A stretch of 64,000 nucleotides of DNA from Mediterraneibacter agrestimuris (GCF_943193195.1 NZ_CALPDG010000010.1:33663-97662), one strand, 5' to 3'; shown: positions 26,263-34,859, numbered from the stretch's first letter. Notes: generated from the sequence alone by a model not told the origin. Program-made: numbers and translations.

Positions 26263-26619
26263 TTGGAGAGTATAAGAAAAATTTTAATTGTGGATGATGA
26301 TACTCTTTTTCTTAATCTTCTTGCACAGGCATTAAGAGAACGAGGGCATATTGTTACAACAGCTTCTGGCGTTCAGGAAGCCAAGAATGCTTTTTTGGCA
26401 GATGATTTTTCCCTGGTATGTTCTGACATTCGGATGGCTGACGGAACAGGCTTTGAACTACTTGATTATATAAGGACATCTTTTACAAAATTGCCAGCCA
26501 TCATAATGAGTAGCTATTTGACCCGTGAGGATCGTTTTGAGGCTCGAATAGCAAAGGTGTTCTGGGTAGAAAAGACAGATAAAAATCTCGTAGATATTAT
26601 AGTAAATTATGAAAAATAA
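26263..26619 (+). CDS. Receiver-only response regulator
   Basis: A 118-residue protein with a complete receiver domain and no output domain: acidic triplet D11-D12-D13, phospho-acceptor D55 in CSDIRMADG, S83 and S84 in the threonine position, and K104 in VEKTD where K-P is usual. It starts with TTG, six bases after GGAGGG. It overlaps the small membrane gene downstream by 11 bases. It may take phosphate from the kinase at 28448 or another kinase. The nearest free DNA-binding domain is at 33800. Confidence 0.85.
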   Translation: MESIRKILIVDDDTLFLNLLAQALRERGHIVTTASGVQEAKNAFLADDFSLVCSDIRMADGTGFELLDYIRTSFTKLPAIIMSSYLTREDRFEARIAKVFWVEKTDKNLVDIIVNYEK

Positions 26620-26764
26620 AACACATATGCCGGTATTAAGAAAAATTTTTTGGAAAATCATCCTGATTGTAGGTGGAGTATTGCTATGTATTTTATTTGT
26701 TGCTATTACTGTTGTCTGGTCGCTGACAGATTATATTTTTAGAAAATTAGAAAGAGAAGTCTAG
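26609..26764 (+). CDS. 51-residue single-helix membrane protein
   Basis: MKNKTHMPVLRKIFWKII starts a basic N-terminus, followed by one membrane helix (about 16-38), then WSLTDYIFRKLEREV. It starts inside the receiver gene, so it is translationally coupled. The C-terminal motif SLTDxxxRKLE recurs in the small protein at 32885 (SLADCTIRKLE), so the two are relatives. The function is unknown; a regulatory or adaptor role for envelope enzymes or kinases is possible. Confidence 0.6.
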   Translation: MKNKTHMPVLRKIFWKIILIVGGVLLCILFVAITVVWSLTDYIFRKLEREV

Positions 26765-26859
26765 TGGACGGAGACAGAACAGGAATAATAAAGGATGGGA
26801 TTTACCAAGAATGTAGTTAATAGGTTTGTGACCGATTAACAAATTAAGGAGGAACTGTT

Positions 26860-27423
26860 ATGCTGCGTAAATTGATTTCCGGATTGCTGCTCTTGGCGGC
26901 ATTGACGACAAGCCTTACGGGGTGCGGCATGGATTTGGCCCGCGGTATCATTAGGGAGTATGAAGATAATAAAGACGGTATTAAAAGTGAGCTTCATGAA
27001 CTGAAAGATGGTATTAAAAATGAATTTAATGACTGGATGAGTTCTATCAGCCGATACTCCCTCACTAGGGACAAAAGCTTAAAAGGCAAAAGGGAACTCG
27101 GTATTGATGATTATGTTGGAAGTTATGAAGCTGAGTACACCCGATTTAACGGGGAAAAATATATCTTCGGCGGTACTTCGATGGAACGTGAAAATGGCAG
27201 TACACTGAAAGTGACTTATTCACTTAATATTAAATCCGGTACGGCTGCCCTTTATTGGCTCGGAAGTACAGATGAGCATATCATTTTGGGAGATAAGGAA
27301 GAACATATGATTGCGGAAGTGACTGCCGAGGACGTTTACGAGTTTACTTTTAATGCCGGAGATAATTTTATCGTTCTCAAAGGTGATGATTTCACTGGAA
27401 GTCTGTCACTTAAGGTTGAATGA
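26860..27423 (+). CDS. Putative lipoprotein
   Basis: A 187-residue secreted lipoprotein: signal peptide with lipobox LTGC, lipid-bearing C22. A charged helical stretch (about 30-60) contains two similar repeats (ELHELKDGIK/GIKNEFNDW). A beta-rich domain (about 75-187) follows, ending DDFTGSLSLKV. AGGAGG precedes the ATG. I do not recognise the domain. Its place between the receiver gene and the second Bce-like module suggests an outside sensor or shield protein. Confidence 0.75.
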   Translation: MLRKLISGLLLLAALTTSLTGCGMDLARGIIREYEDNKDGIKSELHELKDGIKNEFNDWMSSISRYSLTRDKSLKGKRELGIDDYVGSYEAEYTRFNGEKYIFGGTSMERENGSTLKVTYSLNIKSGTAALYWLGSTDEHIILGDKEEHMIAEVTAEDVYEFTFNAGDNFIVLKGDDFTGSLSLKVE

Positions 27424-27752
27424 CCAAAGCCGCTGGCATTGCCGCATACATAATGTTTTATTGAGTATTCAGAGAAAGGTAATAGATAAGGGTGGCGGCT
27501 ACAGGTTTATAGGAAAAATAAGAGTTGGTAGCAGGTATCTGGGAACAGGTGTGTCTATCGGCTCTTTTGTATGCCGCACTATACAGAAAAACTGTCGGTG
27601 GCAGTTTTCTTGTATTGTCGATGATAGAGTTGAGATAATATGCTTATAGAGGTAAAATAAGTTGTGGCTGTAAGTGAAATGGAAGTGTATAAAGAAGCTC
27701 AGGAGTTATTTCTAAGGAGATTAAGCAGCTGATAAAAGGATGGTGAAAATAA
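27424..27752 (+). other. Gap with winged-helix remnant and hairpin
   Basis: One frame near 27440-27520 reads RIHNVLLSIQRKVIDKGGGYRFIG, resembling the end of an OmpR-type winged helix with a deletion. AAAACTG (27588) pairs with CAGTTTT (27602), a short terminator-like stem. AAAGGATGGTG before 27753 is the ribosome binding site of the regulator. Confidence 0.4.
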
Positions 27753-28439
27753 ATGAAATGGATTTTATTAGTTGAGGATGATTTGAGTTTAATAAATGGC
27801 TTATCCTTTGCCGTGAAAAAGCAGGGATATATGCTAGATGTTGCACATACCAAAGATGAAGCGGACCGGTTATGGGAAAACGGAGCATATGATTTAGTGA
27901 TTTTGGATGTATCCCTGCCGGATGGTTCTGGATTTGACATATGTAAAAGAATACGGCAGGCCTCGAAAGTGCCGATTATGTTTCTGACCGCTATGGATGA
28001 AGAAACAGATATTATCATGGGGCTGGATATCGGCGGCGATGACTATATCACAAAACCGTTCAAGCTGGCGGTGTTTATGTCGCGAATCAATGCCCTGCTT
28101 AGAAGGAGAGATAATTTTAATCAGGCGGATACGGAATTGAATTCTAACGGTATAAGGGTTCAGCTTCTGAAAGGAGAAGTATATAAAAATAATGTGCAGG
28201 TCGAATTAACGGCGAGAGAGTATAAATTGTTATGTTTATTCATGGAAAATCCAGATGAGGTTCTTTCCCCGGAGCAGATTCTAAATCGGTTATGGGACTG
28301 TGATGAAAACTATATAGACAATAATTCCCTTACGGTATATATACGCAGACTGCGGACAAAGATTGAAGATGATCCGGGTAAGCCCAAAAGGATCGTGACC
28401 GTCCGTCGCATGGGTTATAAGTGGAACACGGCTGAATGA
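27753..28439 (+). CDS. Response regulator, OmpR family (second module)
   Basis: A 228-residue regulator. The receiver carries E8-D9-D10, D52 in ILDVSLPDG and the TKPF lysine; the winged helix ends RIVTVRRMGYKWNT. It overlaps the kinase region by ATGA. It is the best candidate to bind the TTACAGTAA direct repeats at 29488, 23188 and 14025, because the intact module carries that operator right after the kinase. It would thus control transporter, lipid operon and VOC gene together. Confidence 0.9.
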   Translation: MKWILLVEDDLSLINGLSFAVKKQGYMLDVAHTKDEADRLWENGAYDLVILDVSLPDGSGFDICKRIRQASKVPIMFLTAMDEETDIIMGLDIGGDDYITKPFKLAVFMSRINALLRRRDNFNQADTELNSNGIRVQLLKGEVYKNNVQVELTAREYKLLCLFMENPDEVLSPEQILNRLWDCDENYIDNNSLTVYIRRLRTKIEDDPGKPKRIVTVRRMGYKWNTAE

Positions 28440-28447
28440 GGTGCATC

Positions 28448-29485
28448 ATGAAAATACTGGCAAACAGAAAAATTAAGGCTTTATTTTATAAAATTATGGT
28501 TTGTATGCTGATATTTATCGTGGTTTCCGTGTCATTCATGATGTTTGAACTTAACAATGCAGCACTTTATATTCTGTTATGCGATTTGTTCATGTGTATT
28601 GCGATTATGGCAGCCTGTTATGGATACTTTAAAGAACAGAATGAAATTATGGAAAATGCAGTGGCTCAGATCACAGAATACATTTCCGGTAACAGGGAGA
28701 CGAGGATAGAATGTGATGAAGAAGGGGAAATGTACCGGCTGTTCCATGAGGTAAATTCTCTGGCTGCCATTCTGGACGCAAATGTAGAAAATGAGAGAAA
28801 ATCGAAACAGTTTTTGAAAAATACCATATCGGATATTTCCCATCAGCTGAAAACTCCTCTTGCGGCATTGAATATTTATAACGGACTTCTGCAGGGGGAA
28901 ACGGAAGAACTGCCGCAAATTCAGGAGTTTGCGGCACTGTCAGAAAAAGAACTTGACCGGATCGAAACGCTGGTACAGAATCTGCTGAATATTACGAAGC
29001 TGGATGCCGGTTCCATTGTATTTGAAAAGACCTCGGAAAATGTGGCGGATATGATGGGAGAAGTGGAACTGCACTTTGCATACCGTGCTAAGCAGGAAGA
29101 GAAGGAACTGGTGCTGACCGGGGATGAACATATTTCACTGCTTTGTGACCATGACTGGATGATAGAGGCAGTAGAAAATATTGTGAAAAATGCCTTTGAC
29201 CACACAGAAAAGGGGAATTTTGTCTGGATTGAATGGAAAAAGTCTGCATCTGTAGTTCAGATTATCATAAAGGACAATGGGAGCGGCATCCAGCCGGAGG
29301 ATTTTCACCATATATTCAAGAGGTTTTACCGGAGCCGTTTTTCTAAAGACAAGCAAGGCATTGGCCTTGGTCTTCCTCTCGCAAAAATGATTGTTGAATC
29401 GCACAATGGCACGATAGAAGTGGACAGTACGTTAGGAGCCGGAACAACTTTTACCCTGAGTTTTTTAATCCCTACAAAATTGTAG
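28448..29485 (+). CDS. Sensor kinase, intramembrane-sensing type (second module)
   Basis: A 345-residue kinase with two membrane helices (about 16-33 and 38-59) and hardly any outside loop. H132 is in SDISHQLKTP; the ATPase domain has ENIVKNAFDHT, DNGSGIQ and GIGLGLPLAKMI. ATG 28448 is preferred because GAGGTG lies four bases before it; the overlapping ATG at 28436 is possible. The 3' end (SFLIPTKL) also survives as remnants at 13970 and 23141. Confidence 0.88.
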   Translation: MKILANRKIKALFYKIMVCMLIFIVVSVSFMMFELNNAALYILLCDLFMCIAIMAACYGYFKEQNEIMENAVAQITEYISGNRETRIECDEEGEMYRLFHEVNSLAAILDANVENERKSKQFLKNTISDISHQLKTPLAALNIYNGLLQGETEELPQIQEFAALSEKELDRIETLVQNLLNITKLDAGSIVFEKTSENVADMMGEVELHFAYRAKQEEKELVLTGDEHISLLCDHDWMIEAVENIVKNAFDHTEKGNFVWIEWKKSASVVQIIIKDNGSGIQPEDFHHIFKRFYRSRFSKDKQGIGLGLPLAKMIVESHNGTIEVDSTLGAGTTFTLSFLIPTKL

Positions 29486-29487
29486 GC

Positions 29488-29524
29488 TTACAGTAATATT
29501 ACAGTAAGGTTTGGATGGTATACT
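29488..29524 (+). promoter_or_regulatory. Bce-type operator-promoter, original copy
   Basis: TTACAGTAA at 29488 and 29499 (11 bp spacing) and TATACT at 29519. It begins three bases after the kinase stop and precedes the ABC ATPase. The lack of a -35 box and the direct repeats indicate activation by the regulator at 27753 (inferred). Confidence 0.72.
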
Positions 29525-29563
29525 TTCATCGAATTAAAAATATGAGAAAGAGGTGCTTATAAT

Positions 29564-30247
29564 ATGGATTTATTAGAAGTAAGATCAATTTCCAAAACTT
29601 ACGGCAGTGGTGAAACATCCGTACGGGCATTGAAGAAAGTCAATTTTTCTGTCCCAAAGGGTGAGTATGTGGCTATTGTCGGGGAATCAGGCTCCGGAAA
29701 AAGTACATTACTCAATATGATTGGTGCGTTGGATAACCCGACATCAGGAAAAGTGCTGATCGACGGCAAAGATATTTTTGCAATGAAGGAGAGCAAGTTG
29801 ACGGTTTTCCGCAGGAGGAACATCGGCTTTATCTTTCAGGCATTCAACCTGATCCCAGAGCTTACTGTTGAGCAGAATATTATCTTCCCGGTACTGCTTG
29901 ATTATCAGAAACCGGATAAGAAGTATCTGGAGGAGCTTTTGGAAGTTCTTAACTTGAAAGAACGCCGGAACCATCTGCCGAGCCAGTTATCTGGAGGTCA
30001 GCAGCAGAGGGTGGCAATCGGGCGTGCGTTGATTTCACGGCCTTCGCTGATACTCGCTGACGAGCCGACTGGAAATCTGGACACGCAGAACAGCAGTGAG
30101 GTAATTACTTTGCTGAAAAATGCGTCAAAGAGATACGCACAGACTATTATTATGATTACGCATAGTCGGAGCATTGCACAGACTGCAGACCGGGTACTGC
30201 AGGTGTCGGATGGTGTGCTGACCGATCTGGGGAGGTGCAGTGAATGA
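29564..30247 (+). CDS. ABC transporter ATPase, MacB/Bce-like (second module)
   Basis: A 227-residue ATPase: Walker A GESGSGKST, signature [15 protein letters not shown], Walker [12 protein letters not shown], switch histidine in MITHSR. AGAGGTG lies before the start. It overlaps the permease by ATGA. Role as for the first module: powering an FtsX-type permease that detects or frees targets of envelope-active peptides. Confidence 0.92.
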   Translation: MDLLEVRSISKTYGSGETSVRALKKVNFSVPKGEYVAIVGESGSGKSTLLNMIGALDNPTSGKVLIDGKDIFAMKESKLTVFRRRNIGFIFQAFNLIPELTVEQNIIFPVLLDYQKPDKKYLEELLEVLNLKERRNHLPSQLSGGQQQRVAIGRALISRPSLILADEPTGNLDTQNSSEVITLLKNASKRYAQTIIMITHSRSIAQTADRVLQVSDGVLTDLGRCSE

Positions 30248-32577
30248 AAAGCTATCTTAGTCTTGTGCCGATTTCTGCAAAGGTCCGCAGGCGGCAGAAC
30301 CGTATGACAATTCTATGCATTATATGTGCTGTTTTTCTTGTGACTGCGATTTTCAGTGTAACAGACATGATGATTCGGACGGAAAGCAGCATCATGTTGA
30401 GCAAGCATGGAAACTGGCATCTTCAACTGGATCATATCTCACAGGATATTGCAGAGGAAATCTGTAGACGTACAGATGTTACCGCCGTAGGTGCATCTTC
30501 CGTGTTTAACTATGACGGAGGGCAGCCGTATCGTATTCGCGAAAAAAAAGCTGTCTTATATGGTACCGAAGAAACCTATATGAACCAGATCTCAAATGGA
30601 ATTACGGATGGGGCTTTTCCGCAGAATGATAGTGAAGTTATGCTTAGCCCAAATGCTGTAACAGCATTTGGAGCACAGATTGGAGACAATGTAACCTTGC
30701 ATACCCCTGCCGGAGATGCAACGTTTACAATATCTGGGTTTGGTACAGAGGATAAAGGATATTATGAAAATCAGACCTATTTAGTAGGTGTATATATGAC
30801 ACAAACAGCATTTGCCTCCATTATGGAGAATAATGGAATTACAGACAATGAGCCAGCCTATTATGTGCAGTTCGAGGATGCGACGAAAGCAACCAAAGCC
30901 ATCACAGAATTGCAGGCACAATATCAGCTGCCGGCGGAAAACATCTCTGAAAATACCGGTGTAATGAGTATGGCAGGGCAAAGTAGCAATGAATCCATGA
31001 AACATTTTTACGGAATTGCAGTGATTCTGTTTATTATAGTGCTCTTAGCAGGCGTACTGATGATCTCTGGCAGCATGAACAGCAATATAGCCAATCGGAC
31101 ACAGTTCTTTGGCATGATGCGCTGTATTGGCGCAAGCCGCCAGCAAGTCATCCGCTTTGTGCGGCTGGAGGCATTGAATTGGTGCAAGATAGCAGTACCC
31201 GCTGGAATCCTTATGGGTACAATCATCAGTTGGGGCATCTGCGGGGGACTCCGTTATGTTGTCGGTGGTGAATTTGCTGTGACACCGGTGTTCAAAATCA
31301 GCCCTGTCGGCCTTATCAGCGGAGCCGTGGTAGGAATTGTAACAGTACTTTTGGCGGCACAATCCCCGGCAAAACGTGCTGCTAAGGTTTCCCCTATGTC
31401 GGCAGTTTCCGGTAATATGGAAAACACAGCTACTGTTTACCATGCCGCAAAGATAGGTGTTGGGAAAATTGACTGTTCTTTGGGCATACATCATGCAGTA
31501 GCATCAAAGAAAAACTGGTGTTTATTGACAGCCTCTTTTGCTCTCTGTATTATATTGTTTCTTTCTTTTTCCATTGTGATGGATATGGTACGGTTGTTGC
31601 TGCCATCACTAAATGTTACCTCAGCGGATCTTGCGTTAGCCAGTTATAGTAATGAAATGGTTCTTGACCGTGATTTGGTTGATGAAATCAGAAAAATAGA
31701 TGGCGTTGCAAATGCTTATGGCAGCAGCTATATGGGTAATATTCCTGCAACATCTTCAAGAACTGGGATAGACCATATCAATATTGTTTCCTATGATGAT
31801 ACGTTGTTGGACTATGCAAAAGGAAATATTGCTCAGGGAACCTTGAATGAAGTTTATGGAGACAGCAACAAGGTTGCGACAGTCTTTAATAAAAACAACT
31901 CCTTAAAAGTCGGCGATACCATTCAGATTGCAGGCACTGAGGTTGAGATTTCCTGCGCCCTGTCACAAGGACTGTTTGGCGATGATCTGATTGTAATCTG
32001 TTCACAGGAAACATTTGACCGCCTCATGGGACAGGAAAAATATGGTTTGATTGGTGTTCAACTGGAGAAAGATGCTACAAATGAAACAGTAGCACAGATT
32101 AGAAGACTTGAAAATGACGATATAGTCATTACTGACCAACGGGAAAGTAATCGGACGAACAACACAACTTATTGGGCATCACGGATTGTTTGCTATGGAT
32201 TTTTGGCTATTATTGCGGTCATTACTCTATTTAATATTATTAACAGCATCTCCATGAGTGTATCTGCAAGAACAAAACAGTATGGTGCAATGCGTGCTGT
32301 TGGTATGGATGATAGACAGCTTACACGAATGATTTCTGCTGAAGCCTTTACCTATGCTGTTTCAGGTCTGATTTTGGGTTGTGGAATGGGAATTCCTTTA
32401 AGCCGTTTTCTGTATACGCTGATGATTACACATCATTTTGGAGTGGCATGGCACTTGCCGATTGCATTGCTCGCTGTTGTAATAGCCTTTGTTTTTATTT
32501 CTGCTGTTATTGCAGCCCATGCTCCATCTAAGCGGATACGCAATATGGCGATTACCGCAACAATTAATGAATTGTAA
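30244..32577 (+). CDS. FtsX-family ABC permease, two repeats (second module)
   Basis: A 777-residue permease with the same plan as that at 4136: helix 1 (about 22-45), outside domain, helices at about 255-280, 315-340 and 350-370, then helix at about 425-450, second outside domain and three final helices (about 655-765). It ends KRIRNMAITATINEL. The two permeases share architecture but are clearly different proteins. The tail of a third, related permease lies just downstream at 32670. Confidence 0.88.
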   Translation: MKSYLSLVPISAKVRRRQNRMTILCIICAVFLVTAIFSVTDMMIRTESSIMLSKHGNWHLQLDHISQDIAEEICRRTDVTAVGASSVFNYDGGQPYRIREKKAVLYGTEETYMNQISNGITDGAFPQNDSEVMLSPNAVTAFGAQIGDNVTLHTPAGDATFTISGFGTEDKGYYENQTYLVGVYMTQTAFASIMENNGITDNEPAYYVQFEDATKATKAITELQAQYQLPAENISENTGVMSMAGQSSNESMKHFYGIAVILFIIVLLAGVLMISGSMNSNIANRTQFFGMMRCIGASRQQVIRFVRLEALNWCKIAVPAGILMGTIISWGICGGLRYVVGGEFAVTPVFKISPVGLISGAVVGIVTVLLAAQSPAKRAAKVSPMSAVSGNMENTATVYHAAKIGVGKIDCSLGIHHAVASKKNWCLLTASFALCIILFLSFSIVMDMVRLLLPSLNVTSADLALASYSNEMVLDRDLVDEIRKIDGVANAYGSSYMGNIPATSSRTGIDHINIVSYDDTLLDYAKGNIAQGTLNEVYGDSNKVATVFNKNNSLKVGDTIQIAGTEVEISCALSQGLFGDDLIVICSQETFDRLMGQEKYGLIGVQLEKDATNETVAQIRRLENDDIVITDQRESNRTNNTTYWASRIVCYGFLAIIAVITLFNIINSISMSVSARTKQYGAMRAVGMDDRQLTRMISAEAFTYAVSGLILGCGMGIPLSRFLYTLMITHHFGVAWHLPIALLAVVIAFVFISAVIAAHAPSKRIRNMAITATINEL

Positions 32578-32588
32578 GTAAAAGGCTG

Positions 32589-32637
32589 AAAATATCCTGC
32601 CGGACAGAGTAAAGATTTCGTTCGGCAGGGATATTTT
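32589..32637 (+). terminator. Hairpin after the permease
   Basis: AAAATATCCTGCCG (32589) pairs with CGGCAGGGATATTTT (32623) with one bulged base. It is very stable, though the T run is part of the stem. Confidence 0.65.
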
Positions 32638-32669
32638 AAGAAAAGGAGGCGATTAGGAGGGGCCAGGAG

Positions 32670-32789
32670 ATGTGTAAGATTTCGTTTGTTCTATTTTTAG
32701 TGGTTACCTTTTCTTATATTGCTGCAGTATACATCCCGGCAAAACGGATGCGGGACATGGCAATCACAGATACGATAAACAACCTGTAA
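32670..32789 (+). pseudogene. Permease C-terminal fragment
   Basis: A 39-codon frame with ATG and a good GGAGG upstream encodes FLVVTFSYIAAVYIPAKRM and ends AITDTINNL. It matches the last helix and tail of the permease ending at 32577 (PSKRIRNMAITATINEL). It is the remnant of another FtsX permease, probably left by recombination. A short membrane peptide could still be made. Confidence 0.75.
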
Positions 32790-32884
32790 ATGAAACAATA
32801 GATAAAACTGTGACATAGTGGAAATGAAAAGCCGCTGTATCGCAGAATATTTTATACATCAGTTTTGGAATGTGAGAATGGAAC

Positions 32885-33061
32885 ATGGAAAATAAGGATT
32901 GCCTTTACGGTGTAGTAATTCGGCGAGGAAAAGAAATAGTCACTGTTGCAGTATTGTGCTTTTTTATAGCTTTCCTTTGTCTGCTGTTTATTGCCGTTGG
33001 CATTGTATGTTCACTAGCGGATTGTACAATCAGAAAGTTGGAGAAGGGTGGCTGCCTATGA
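32885..33061 (+). CDS. 58-residue single-helix membrane protein
   Basis: MENKDCLYGVVIRRGKEIV is followed by one strong membrane helix (about 19-43) and SLADCTIRKLEKGGCL. It overlaps the transglycosylase start by ATGA, so the two are translationally coupled. It lies in a different frame from the longer open frame that begins at 32899, which is only an upstream run-on of the transglycosylase frame. The SLxDxxxRKLE motif links it to the 51-residue protein at 26609. It may be a partner or regulator of the transglycosylase. Confidence 0.62.
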   Translation: MENKDCLYGVVIRRGKEIVTVAVLCFFIAFLCLLFIAVGIVCSLADCTIRKLEKGGCL

Positions 33062-33789
33062 GAAAAAAACGGAAAAAGAAACATCCGGTTAGAAAAATGT
33101 TTATTGGCCTGTTGGCAGTTTTTTTTTGTGTCTTAATTGCTGCCTGTGCTTTATTTGGGATGAAGGGATACCAGATGTATCAGGAAGCAGTAGCAGAAAA
33201 TCCAATCAATGAAAGAGTGGAAGAAATCCGCAGTATGGAAGGTTTTACTTCTTATTCAGAACTGCCACAGTTTTACATAGATGCTACGATATCTGTGGAG
33301 GATCACAGGTTTGCAAAACACTGTGGTATCGATTTGATTGCGATTGGACGTGCAGCATGGACAGATATAAGGGCTATGTCATTTGTGGAAGGCGGAAGCA
33401 CCATCACACAGCAGCTTGCTAAGAATATGCTTTTTACACAGGATAAAAAGATTGAGCGGAAAGCGGCAGAGGTTTTTGCGGCATTGGATATGGAAGCAAA
33501 ATATACTAAGGAAGAAATCTTTGAACTATATGTAAATACAGTTTATTTCGGCAGTGGCTATTATGGTATTTATCAGGCATCTATGGGATATTTTGGAAAA
33601 GAGCCATTAGAATTAAGCGATTATGAGTGCGCTATGTTGGCAGGGATTCCCAATGCACCCTCTGCATACTCGCCGGATGTGGGGAATGAATTGGCAGAAA
33701 AGCGTGTGAAACAAGTGCTGAATAGCATGGTACGACAGAAGATTATCACTCAGGAGAATGCTGATAGAATAGAGTTGGAGAAGAAATAG
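33058..33789 (+). CDS. Monofunctional peptidoglycan glycosyltransferase (GT51)
   Basis: A 243-residue enzyme with a basic start, one membrane anchor (about 14-34) and a GT51 domain that polymerises lipid II into glycan strands. Catalytic E81 is in SVEDHRFAKH. GGSTITQQLAKN and the later NTVYFGSGYYGIYQASMGYF are the other family motifs. There is no transpeptidase domain. The ATG at 33058 overlaps the small membrane gene; an in-frame extension upstream lacks a ribosome binding site. It may replace or bypass blocked cell-wall synthesis under antibiotic stress. Confidence 0.88.
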   Translation: MRKKRKKKHPVRKMFIGLLAVFFCVLIAACALFGMKGYQMYQEAVAENPINERVEEIRSMEGFTSYSELPQFYIDATISVEDHRFAKHCGIDLIAIGRAAWTDIRAMSFVEGGSTITQQLAKNMLFTQDKKIERKAAEVFAALDMEAKYTKEEIFELYVNTVYFGSGYYGIYQASMGYFGKEPLELSDYECAMLAGIPNAPSAYSPDVGNELAEKRVKQVLNSMVRQKIITQENADRIELEKK

Positions 33790-33799
33790 GAGGGTGGAG

Positions 33800-34117
33800 A
33801 TGCCAGTACAAATGAATATAGAACGGCAGCCTGTCATCCAGTGTGGAAGTCTTACCATTGATCAGCAGTGTTGTATGGTCAAACTGGCCGGAGAGGAGAT
33901 TGCTCTCTACCCCAAAGAATTCGATGTTCTCTGTCTATTGACAAAGTATCCTGGTTGGGTGCTTTCTCCTGCTCAGATTTATATGGCTGTATGGCAGGAG
34001 GATGCTGTTAGCTGTGAGCATGTGGTCTATAATGTGATTTGCCAGCTTAGAAGGAAACTGAAGAACCCGGATATGATCCAGACGGTTATTGGGAGAGGAT
34101 ATAAATTTGTGGGATAA
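33800..34117 (+). CDS. Stand-alone winged-helix regulator (no receiver)
   Basis: A 105-residue OmpR/PhoB-type DNA-binding domain with only about ten residues before it. IALYPKEFDVLCLLTKYPGWVLSPAQI starts the fold and it ends VIGRGYKFVG. The start at 33800 follows AGGAGGG. No phosphorylation domain is fused, so its activity must be set by abundance, by dimerising with another regulator, or by the free receiver at 26263. Broken relatives lie at 1209 and possibly 27440. Confidence 0.8.
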   Translation: MPVQMNIERQPVIQCGSLTIDQQCCMVKLAGEEIALYPKEFDVLCLLTKYPGWVLSPAQIYMAVWQEDAVSCEHVVYNVICQLRRKLKNPDMIQTVIGRGYKFVG

Positions 34118-34172
34118 TAGGTTAGACAATAAGAGTGGGAGTAAGTATCGGTTTGTGAAATAAAATGAAATT

Positions 34173-34214
34173 CGGAGGCGGTTGAACCACAAGGAATGAC
34201 TGGCCTCCGTTTTT
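34173..34214 (+). terminator. Terminator of the envelope locus
   Basis: CGGAGGC (34173) pairs with GCCTCCG (34203), followed by five T. Just before it, GSKYRFVK can be read at 34138-34162, perhaps a duplicated end of a winged-helix gene. Confidence 0.75.
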
Positions 34215-34231
34215 ATACCTCGCAATAGGAC

Positions 34232-34275
34232 TTGACAAAACAAAAATGACACGGTATAATTGAACATAAGTTCAA
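34232..34275 (+). promoter_or_regulatory. tetR promoter with palindromic operator
   Basis: TTGACA (34232) and TATAAT (34255) with a 17-bp spacer. TTGAACATAAGTTCAA (34260-34275) is a perfect palindrome overlapping the start site. The same half-sites occur at 34888. Autorepression by the TetR protein is inferred. Confidence 0.8.
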
Positions 34276-34289
34276 AATTGGAGAGAAAA

Positions 34290-34859
34290 ATGGCACAGGT
34301 ATTGAAGGAAGAAATAAGGGAAAAGATTTTAAAGGCTGCTTTAGAAGAGTTTTATGATAAGGGTTATAAATCGGCTGCTATGCGAAATATTGCGGAGAAA
34401 GCGAAGATTCCTACTGGTCTTATTTATTCGTATTACAAGAATAAGGAAACTCTTTTTGATGCTGTTCTTCGTCCGGTTTTGTATGATTGGGAGAGGGGAT
34501 TGACCGCTGGTGGAGAAAATAAGAGCAAGCATATGGATACGGAAATCTACGGATTGAGCAAAGCGGAGATTGAGTGCTTGCTGAATCTTTTTGATCATCG
34601 ACAGGAATTTATTATCCTGATTGACAAAAGCAATGGTACAGTGTATGAGAATGAAAAGGAGCGCTTTGTTCAAGATATAGAAGATCATTTAGTAAAACAT
34701 CGAAATGATAAAACTGCGGACACAGTTTTTATCCATATTATTGCAAATAATTTCGTAGATGGTCTGATGCAGATTATGTATCACTACCAGGGAAAGGAAT
34801 GGGCAGTTATGATATTACAAAAGTTGTCAAAAATGTATTTGTCGGGAATCGGTCTTTAG
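34290..34859 (+). CDS. TetR/AcrR-family repressor
   Basis: A 189-residue regulator. Residues 1-50 form the TetR HTH (ILKAALEEFYDKGYKSAAMRNIAEKAKIPTGLIYSYYKNKETLF). The remaining helical part binds an unknown ligand. ATG 34290 follows TTGGAGAG; upstream in-frame codons lie inside the operator. The palindromes at its own promoter and before the CDF gene make it the local repressor of the metal and drug efflux genes downstream. Confidence 0.88.
   Translation: MAQVLKEEIREKILKAALEEFYDKGYKSAAMRNIAEKAKIPTGLIYSYYKNKETLFDAVLRPVLYDWERGLTAGGENKSKHMDTEIYGLSKAEIECLLNLFDHRQEFIILIDKSNGTVYENEKERFVQDIEDHLVKHRNDKTADTVFIHIIANNFVDGLMQIMYHYQGKEWAVMILQKLSKMYLSGIGL

Noticed and set aside
29488..29507. TTACAGTAA repeats as a palindromic operator
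   Set aside because: They are direct repeats, not inverted; the reverse complement reads TTACTGTAA.
32899..33057. A longer transglycosylase start giving a 53-residue N-terminal extension
   Set aside because: The extension has no ribosome binding site, unusual composition, and lies over a better small membrane gene in another frame; ATG 33058 overlaps that gene by ATGA.
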